NCBI GenBank assembly: GCA_949739085.1
Contig: CATIYU010000176.1
Location: forward strand, 1-10,397
Length of the DNA stretch: 10,397 nt
Reading direction: 5' to 3'
DNA from: an uncultured Eubacteriales bacterium
Lineage (GTDB): Bacteria; Bacillota_A; Clostridia; Oscillospirales; Oscillospiraceae
Made by a program: the position numbers and the translations under genes. This document shows, one piece after another, positions 6,897-10,397 of this stretch. Within the stretch, counting starts at the first letter, position 1. Every line of letters starts with the position of its first letter. The notes below the pieces were generated by a model. That model made no database searches. It was not told the DNA's origin and saw only the letters and a list, made by a program, of their open reading frames with translations.

Positions 6897-6928
6897 ATCC
6901 TTTTTCTTTATGTGCACAGAAAAAGGAT
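6897..6928. repeat. Inverted repeat between the zinc-ribbon gene and pth
   Basis: ATCCTTTTTC (6897-6906) is the perfect reverse complement of GAAAAAGGAT (6919-6928). The arms are separated by 12 bases that include the palindrome TGTGCACA. One arm touches the stop codon of the zinc-ribbon gene. No T-run follows, so it is not a standard terminator. It could be an mRNA processing or stability element, or an operator. Confidence 0.5.
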
Positions 6929-7173
6929 CAAAAAGAAAAACTTTTTCCGGCGAACAACTGCTTTGCCTCTCTGCTTATACTGATAATGATTTTCCGGCAC
7001 GCGCGGCACCGGTGGCCGGCGGATGCCCGCCCCAGATCCTCCGGGGATGTAGTCAAACGGTCCAACCAGGCATTCTTTTTCCGAGCCGCCGGGACCCAGC
7101 GCAAATTCCATGTAGTCCCAATGCCTGGAATAGTCCCAGCCTCCAGTTCACAGCCGCAGCAGGGACACTCCAT
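6928..7173 (-). CDS. Small zinc-ribbon protein, DUF6487-like
   Basis: This predicted zinc-binding protein of 81 residues has unknown function. Two cysteine pairs frame it: CPCCG at residues 3-7 and CRAC at 56-59, followed by RKIIISI. A tryptophan-rich centre lies between (TWNLRWVPA). This layout (M-x-C-P-x-C-G ... C-x-x-C-x-K-I-I-I) matches what I recall of the DUF6487 family. ATG 7173 puts the first cysteine at position 3, as expected. An upstream in-frame ATG at 7185, only 4 bases after the prs stop, would add four residues but has almost no ribosome-binding spacing. The open frame continuing further upstream is overlap with prs. The position directly behind prs implies co-transcription and probably translational coupling. 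It occupies the slot held by ctc/rplY in Bacillus but is unrelated to it. Confidence 0.75.
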   Translation of the reverse strand: MECPCCGCELEAGTIPGIGTTWNLRWVPAARKKNAWLDRLTTSPEDLGRASAGHRCRACRKIIISISREAKQLFAGKSFSF

Positions 7174-7189
7174 GGCCGCTTCCATTCCC

Positions 7190-8149
7190 TCAGACCCAGA
7201 GCTTGGAGACCGAGATCTCCTGGTAAATCCGCTCGATAGCCTCCGCGAACATGGGGGCCACGGTGAGGTACTTGATCTTATCGCTGAGGCCGGGGTCGAT
7301 GGGGGCGATAGTGTCCAGGAACGCAAGCTCGGTGATGGGACTGGCGTTAATGCGCTCAATGGCCGGGCCCGAGAGCACCGCGTGGGACGCGCAGGCGTAT
7401 ACCGCCTTGGCGCCGCCCACCTCCACGATGGCCTTGGCGGCGTTGCAGAGACTGCCGGCGGTATCCACCATGTCGTCGAAGAGCAGGCAGTCCCGGCCCT
7501 CCACGTCGCCAATGATGTTCATGACTTCGCACTGGTTGGCCTTCTGGCGGCGCTTATCCACAATGGCCATGTTCATATGGAGCTTCTGGGCAAAGGCCCG
7601 GGCCCGGGACACAGAGCCCACGTCCGGGGAGACCACGATCATCTCGCCGCACTTCTCACCAAACTTCTTGGCGTAGTAGTCCACAAAGACGGGGTTGCCG
7701 TAGAGGTTATCCACGGGGATGTCGAAAAAGCCCTGAATCTGGGCGGCATGGAGGTCCATTGTCAGCACCCGGTCCGCCCCGGCGGCGGTGATCATGTTGG
7801 CCACCAGCTTGGCGGAGATGGGGTCACGGGCCTTGGCCTTACGGTCCTGCCGGGCGTAGCCGAAGTAGGGGACTACCGCCGTGATGCGGCCGGCGGAGGC
7901 CCGCTTCATGGCGTCGGTCATCACCAGCAGTTCCATGAGGTTATCGTTCACCGGCCGGCTGGTGGATTGAATCAAAAACACGTCGGAGCCCCGGACGGAT
8001 TCATAAATGGAGGCGCACACCTCGCCGTCGGCAAAATGGCCGGTCTCCGAACTGCCCAGCTGGATGCCGATGAGCTTACAGATGTCCTTGGCGAGGCCCA
8101 CATTGGAATTTCCGCTGAAAACCTTCATATCTTTTCCGTGAGAAATCAT
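7190..8149 (-). CDS. prs: Ribose-phosphate pyrophosphokinase (PRPP synthetase)
   Basis: This cytosolic enzyme makes 5-phosphoribosyl-1-pyrophosphate from ribose-5-phosphate and ATP, feeding purine, pyrimidine, histidine, tryptophan and NAD synthesis. It has 319 residues, a typical class I length. Motifs seen are PYFGYARQDRK (about 94-104), the Mg/ATP signature DLHAAQIQGFFDIPVDNL (132-149), the catalytic loop KRR (about 199-201), and the PRPP/ribose-phosphate loop DDMVDTAGS (225-233). ATG 8149 gives the common clostridial N-terminus (HGKDMKVFSGNSN) and has GAGG eight bases upstream; GTG 8155 and ATG 8128 are alternatives. It lies 106 bases downstream of the glmU-like gene. No convincing promoter or terminator is seen in that gap, so it is probably transcribed from the glmU promoter. 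The glmU-prs order is widespread in Firmicutes. Confidence 0.97.
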   Translation of the reverse strand: MISHGKDMKVFSGNSNVGLAKDICKLIGIQLGSSETGHFADGEVCASIYESVRGSDVFLIQSTSRPVNDNLMELLVMTDAMKRASAGRITAVVPYFGYARQDRKAKARDPISAKLVANMITAAGADRVLTMDLHAAQIQGFFDIPVDNLYGNPVFVDYYAKKFGEKCGEMIVVSPDVGSVSRARAFAQKLHMNMAIVDKRRQKANQCEVMNIIGDVEGRDCLLFDDMVDTAGSLCNAAKAIVEVGGAKAVYACASHAVLSGPAIERINASPITELAFLDTIAPIDPGLSDKIKYLTVAPMFAEAIERIYQEISVSKLWV

Positions 8150-8255
8150 TTCCACATCCTCATTTCTTCGTCGTTGTAGTGGTTTTCATATGATAGGCGA
8201 ACTGCGGCCGCTTGGCCGCGCTTGCGAGAGGAAACGTTTTGATGCCGTTCTGATT

Positions 8256-9278
8256 TCACTTGCCCATGTCCCGGCGCTTCCGGGCCCAGCCGGGCTTGTT
8301 CTCCTGGCGGGTGCGGCCGATAGCCAGCGCTTCCGCTTCCACGTCCTCTGTCACCGTGGTCCCGGCGGCGATGTAGGAGCCCTCGCCCACCGTAACAGGG
8401 GGGACGAGGTTGGTGTTGCAGCCGATGAAAGCGCCGTCCTTAATGATGGTGCGGTGCTTTTTAAAGCCGTCGTAGTTGCTGGTAATGGTGCCGCAGCCGA
8501 AATTCACGCCGCTGCCCACGTCCGCGTCTCCCACGTATGTCAGGTGGCTCATCTTGGTGTCCTGGCCGAAGGTGGCGTTTTTGATTTCCACATAGGCGCC
8601 CACCTTGCATCCGTCGCCCACCTGGCAGTGGGGCCGGATGTGGGCGTAGGGCCCCACGTGAACGTTCTTGCCCAGTACGCTTTCAAACGCCTGGGAGGCG
8701 TTGAAGACGGTGCCGTCCCCAATGGTGCAGTCCACCACCATGGCATTGGGGCCGATTTCGCAGTTCTCCCCGATGACGGTGTGGCCCCGGAGGATAGTGC
8801 CCGGCAGGATGGTGGTGCCCGCGCCAATGCTGACCCGGGGGTCGATATAGGTGCTGTCGGGAGCCAGGACGTTGACGCCGGTGTTCTGGTGGTAGACGGC
8901 GATATCCTCCTTCACCGCCTGCTGGAGCCGGATGAGTTCCGGCACGGAGTGGAAGGAGAGCATCATGCTCCCCACCGGCAGCATGGCCTCCCGGACCTCC
9001 TCCAGCCAGCAGCCCCTGGCGAATTCGCCGATGTCCCGCTGGTAGTCCTCCTCTGTGCCTGCCACGGCGGCGGCCCCCGCCGGGAAGCAGGCGGCTACCT
9101 CCTCGTTGTGCTCCGGGTTGCAGACAACAAAAAACCGCCTGATGCCCTTTTTCATCCAAGCCCGCATACACCAATTGAGTACAGGGCAGAATAACGCGTC
9201 TTGCAGCATCAGCGGTTTTCCATTATAGGTCTGGGCTGTATCCCCGGTCAGGAAGATGACAATACATTTTTTATCCAC
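8256..9278 (-). CDS. glmU: GlmU-like protein: intact glucosamine-1-phosphate acetyltransferase domain with a shortened, degenerate uridyltransferase domain
   Basis: Bifunctional GlmU acetylates glucosamine-1-phosphate and then uridylates it to UDP-GlcNAc for peptidoglycan. This protein has 340 residues against about 450-460 in the family. From residue 215 on, acetyltransferase residues match E. coli GlmU with a constant offset of 118: R215, K233, H245, Y248, N259, N268, Y269 and K274. Left-handed beta-helix hexapeptides run from about 140 to 310. The linker helix before them (VPELIRLQQAVKED, ending in TYIDP) is also typical. The N-terminus (1-110) keeps only a rough alpha/beta start (GKPLMLQDALFCPVLNWCMRAW). 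It lacks the LAAGxGTRM loop and the later nucleotide- and Mg-binding residues. The start is GTG 9278 with AGGGGG eight bases upstream. It is the first gene of the operon. Acetyltransferase activity is likely; uridyltransferase activity is doubtful. Confidence 0.88.
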   Translation of the reverse strand: MDKKCIVIFLTGDTAQTYNGKPLMLQDALFCPVLNWCMRAWMKKGIRRFFVVCNPEHNEEVAACFPAGAAAVAGTEEDYQRDIGEFARGCWLEEVREAMLPVGSMMLSFHSVPELIRLQQAVKEDIAVYHQNTGVNVLAPDSTYIDPRVSIGAGTTILPGTILRGHTVIGENCEIGPNAMVVDCTIGDGTVFNASQAFESVLGKNVHVGPYAHIRPHCQVGDGCKVGAYVEIKNATFGQDTKMSHLTYVGDADVGSGVNFGCGTITSNYDGFKKHRTIIKDGAFIGCNTNLVPPVTVGEGSYIAAGTTVTEDVEAEALAIGRTRQENKPGWARKRRDMGK

Positions 9279-9309
9279 TGGAAAATCCCCCTCCCCTAGT
9301 AGTATCCTT

Positions 9310-9337
9310 ATTATAACAGAAACGGCAGGTTATGCAA
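9310..9337 (-). promoter_or_regulatory. Sigma-A promoter of the glmU-prs-pth operon
   Basis: On the minus strand TTGCAT (9337-9332) is followed after 16 bases by a perfect TATAAT (9315-9310). Transcription would begin near 9303, giving a short leader of about 25 bases before GTG 9278 that contains a purine-rich ribosome binding site (9287-9297). Confidence 0.8.
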
Positions 9338-9504
9338 GTGGGATTTTCTCTAAATCCCCCGATTTGCGCAGAAAGTTTTTTTGCAGTAATACCAATTGTA
9401 CAAGAATAGCCAATATCTGACAGTTTTTTTCTGTAGTTTTATAAAGAAGGTTTTCCGGCTGTCCGTCATTTTGTAAAAAATCTTGAAAATTCTTCCGGCT
9501 ATGC
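9338..9504. other. AT-rich spacer between divergent promoters
   Basis: This stretch lies between the glmU promoter and the trmL promoter and is much richer in A and T than its surroundings, with several T-runs (for example near 9371 and 9425). The octamer TTCCGGCT occurs twice (near 9454 and 9493). I see no supported gene, no clear terminator and no recognised riboswitch or T-box. The long minus-strand open frame crossing it has no family features. Confidence 0.4.
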
Positions 9505-9533
9505 TTGAATTTCTTGATGAATTGCTTTATAAT
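9505..9533 (+). promoter_or_regulatory. Sigma-A promoter of trmL
   Basis: TTGAAT (9505-9510) and a perfect TATAAT (9528-9533) are separated by 17 bases. The expected start near 9540 gives a leader of about 24 bases to GTG 9564, containing AGGAGG at 9551-9556. Confidence 0.82.
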
Positions 9534-9563
9534 GTTCGCGGTAAATGATGAGGAGGCGGCGCT

Positions 9564-10061
9564 GTGCTCAATGTTGTGCTGGTGGAGCCGGAGATTCCGC
9601 AGAACTGCGGCAACATCGCCAGGACCTGCGCCGCCACCGGCAGCAGGCTGCATCTGGTGGAGCCCCTGGGCTTCGACGTCAGCGACCGGGCCGTCAAACG
9701 GGCGGGCCTGGATTACTGGCATTTGGTGGAGGTGGCGGTCTATCCCAGCCTGGAGAGACTCTTTGCCCAGCATCCGGAGGCGGGACGGGACCTGTGGCTG
9801 GCCACTACCAAGGCCCCCCGGGACTACAGTCAGGCGGCCTTTTCGTCCCACTGCTGGCTCTTTTTCGGCAAGGAAACGGCAGGCCTGCCCCGGGACTTCC
9901 GGGAGGTCCACCGGGACCGATGCGTGCGGCTGCCGATGGTGGACGCCGCCCGCAGCCTGAACCTGGCCAACAGCGCCGCCGTGCTGGTCTACGAGGCCCT
10001 GCGGCAGAATGGATTCCCGGGTCTTATGGGCTGCGGGGAGATGGGGGAGAGCCCCCTTTGA
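9564..10061 (+). CDS. trmL: tRNA (cytidine(34)-2'-O)-methyltransferase TrmL (SPOUT family)
   Basis: This enzyme uses S-adenosylmethionine to 2'-O-methylate the wobble base (C34, and cmnm5U34 in E. coli) of tRNA-Leu species. It has 165 residues, the usual size of this minimal SPOUT enzyme. All three SpoU/TrmH-type motifs are visible: EIPQNCGNIART (10-21) with the conserved Asn and Arg, LFFGKETAGLP (99-109), and the knot segment VRLPM with RSLNLANSAAVLVYEAL (121-146). The RAGLDYWHLV stretch (46-55) is TrmL-like. The GTG start at 9564 is seven bases after AGGAGG. The gene has its own sigma-A promoter, divergent from the glmU operon. About 10 C-terminal residues (GCGEMGESPL) extend past the conserved core. 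It is followed by pgk 66 bases downstream. Confidence 0.94.
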   Translation: MLNVVLVEPEIPQNCGNIARTCAATGSRLHLVEPLGFDVSDRAVKRAGLDYWHLVEVAVYPSLERLFAQHPEAGRDLWLATTKAPRDYSQAAFSSHCWLFFGKETAGLPRDFREVHRDRCVRLPMVDAARSLNLANSAAVLVYEALRQNGFPGLMGCGEMGESPL

Positions 10062-10127
10062 CAACTCAATTATTTCGCCAATCAAACCATCTCGGTTGCT
10101 TAAGTTTGAAAGGAGTAATAAGCACGT

Positions 10128-10397
10128 ATGAACTACAACAAAAAGACCGTTAAGGACATGGATGTAAAGGGCAAAAAAGTCCTTCTGCGCTGTGACTTCA
10201 ATGTCCCTCAGGACAAGGCCACCGGCGCGATTACTGATGATAAGCGCATCCGCGCCGCCCTGCCCACGATCCAGTACCTGCTGGACCAGGGGGCTTCCGT
10301 GATCGCCTGTTCCCATCTGGGCAAGCCGGAGCCCAGCTTCGACAAGTGGGTGAAGAAGCAGACGGAGAAGGGCAAGGACCCCGCGTCCCTCACGAAG
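10128..10397 (+). CDS. pgk: Phosphoglycerate kinase, N-terminal 90 residues (3' end outside window)
   Basis: This glycolytic enzyme transfers phosphate between 1,3-bisphosphoglycerate and ADP. Only the start of the N-terminal, 3-phosphoglycerate-binding domain is present. The frame is open to the last base. The family signature [10 protein letters not shown] (18-27) gives the substrate residues R21, D23 and N25; [13 protein letters not shown] (36-48) gives R40; CSHLGKP (61-67) supplies H63, with lysine at 66 where many homologues have arginine. After this motif comes a charged stretch (residues 68-90, rich in Lys, Glu and Asp) longer than the usual loop before the LAPVA segment, which is not reached. 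The start is ATG 10128, with AAAGGAG at 10109-10115 and a rather long twelve-base spacing. Confidence 0.93.
   Translation, partial: MNYNKKTVKDMDVKGKKVLLRCDFNVPQDKATGAITDDKRIRAALPTIQYLLDQGASVIACSHLGKPEPSFDKWVKKQTEKGKDPASLTK

Noticed and set aside
6986..8179. Long plus-strand open frame opposite prs
   Set aside because: Shadow of prs; the product is His/Gly-rich without motifs.
8204..8219. GCGGCC/GGCCGC hairpin between the glmU-like gene and prs as a terminator
   Set aside because: The stem is only six bases and no T-run follows on either strand.
8190..9194. Long plus-strand open frame opposite the glmU-like gene
   Set aside because: Its hexapeptide periodicity is just the mirrored beta-helix repeats of GlmU; it has no ribosome binding site or family match.
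9330..10316. Minus-strand open frame across the divergent promoter region, trmL and pgk
   Set aside because: It covers two real plus-strand genes and AT-rich intergenic DNA; the part from the spacer is low-complexity with no motif.

Overview
This GC-rich window is chromosomal DNA that looks like a gut-type Clostridia/Firmicutes, most likely Oscillospiraceae (Flavonifractor/Lawsonibacter-like). The assignment rests on the style of the Prs, TrkA and Pgk proteins, strong AGGAGG ribosome binding sites, sigma-A promoters, and a glmU-prs-...-pth gene order known from Bacillus (gcaD-prs-ctc-spoVC). It is an inference from remembered family features, not from a database search. I see no rRNA, tRNA, CRISPR array, insertion sequence or phage gene.

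Positions 1-3487 (+ strand) hold the end of trkA, then trkH (the two parts of a Trk/Ktr-type potassium uptake system), then an M29 metallo-aminopeptidase followed by a GC-rich hairpin terminator (3496-3527). Positions 3546-6134 (+) hold a tightly packed five-gene run: a YafY-type HTH/WYL regulator with a TTG start, a cysteine-rich DUF3795 protein, a TfoX N-terminal-domain protein, a Sel1-repeat protein and a GyrI-like ligand-binding-domain protein. The last four genes overlap or nearly touch, so they are probably co-transcribed. No enzyme activity can be read for most of them; the set looks like a small sensing or stress-response cassette.

Positions 6233-9337 (- strand) hold an operon read right to left: a sigma-A promoter, a shortened glmU-like gene, prs, a small zinc-ribbon gene (DUF6487-like, 6928-7173), pth, and a strong intrinsic terminator (6233-6260). 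The operon links cell-wall precursor synthesis (UDP-GlcNAc), PRPP synthesis and peptidyl-tRNA recycling. Its most notable member is the GlmU homologue. It keeps a complete acetyltransferase domain with every catalytic residue in register with E. coli GlmU, but the uridyltransferase half is cut to about 110 residues and lacks its nucleotide-binding signature.

Positions 9505-10397 (+) hold trmL (tRNA wobble 2'-O-methyltransferase) under its own sigma-A promoter, divergent from the glmU promoter, then the first 90 codons of pgk, which runs off the window. Most of the window is housekeeping. The regions that merit a second look are the truncated GlmU, the zinc-ribbon gene lying between prs and pth, and the WYL/GyrI cassette. 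I found no convincing evidence of a wholly new system.
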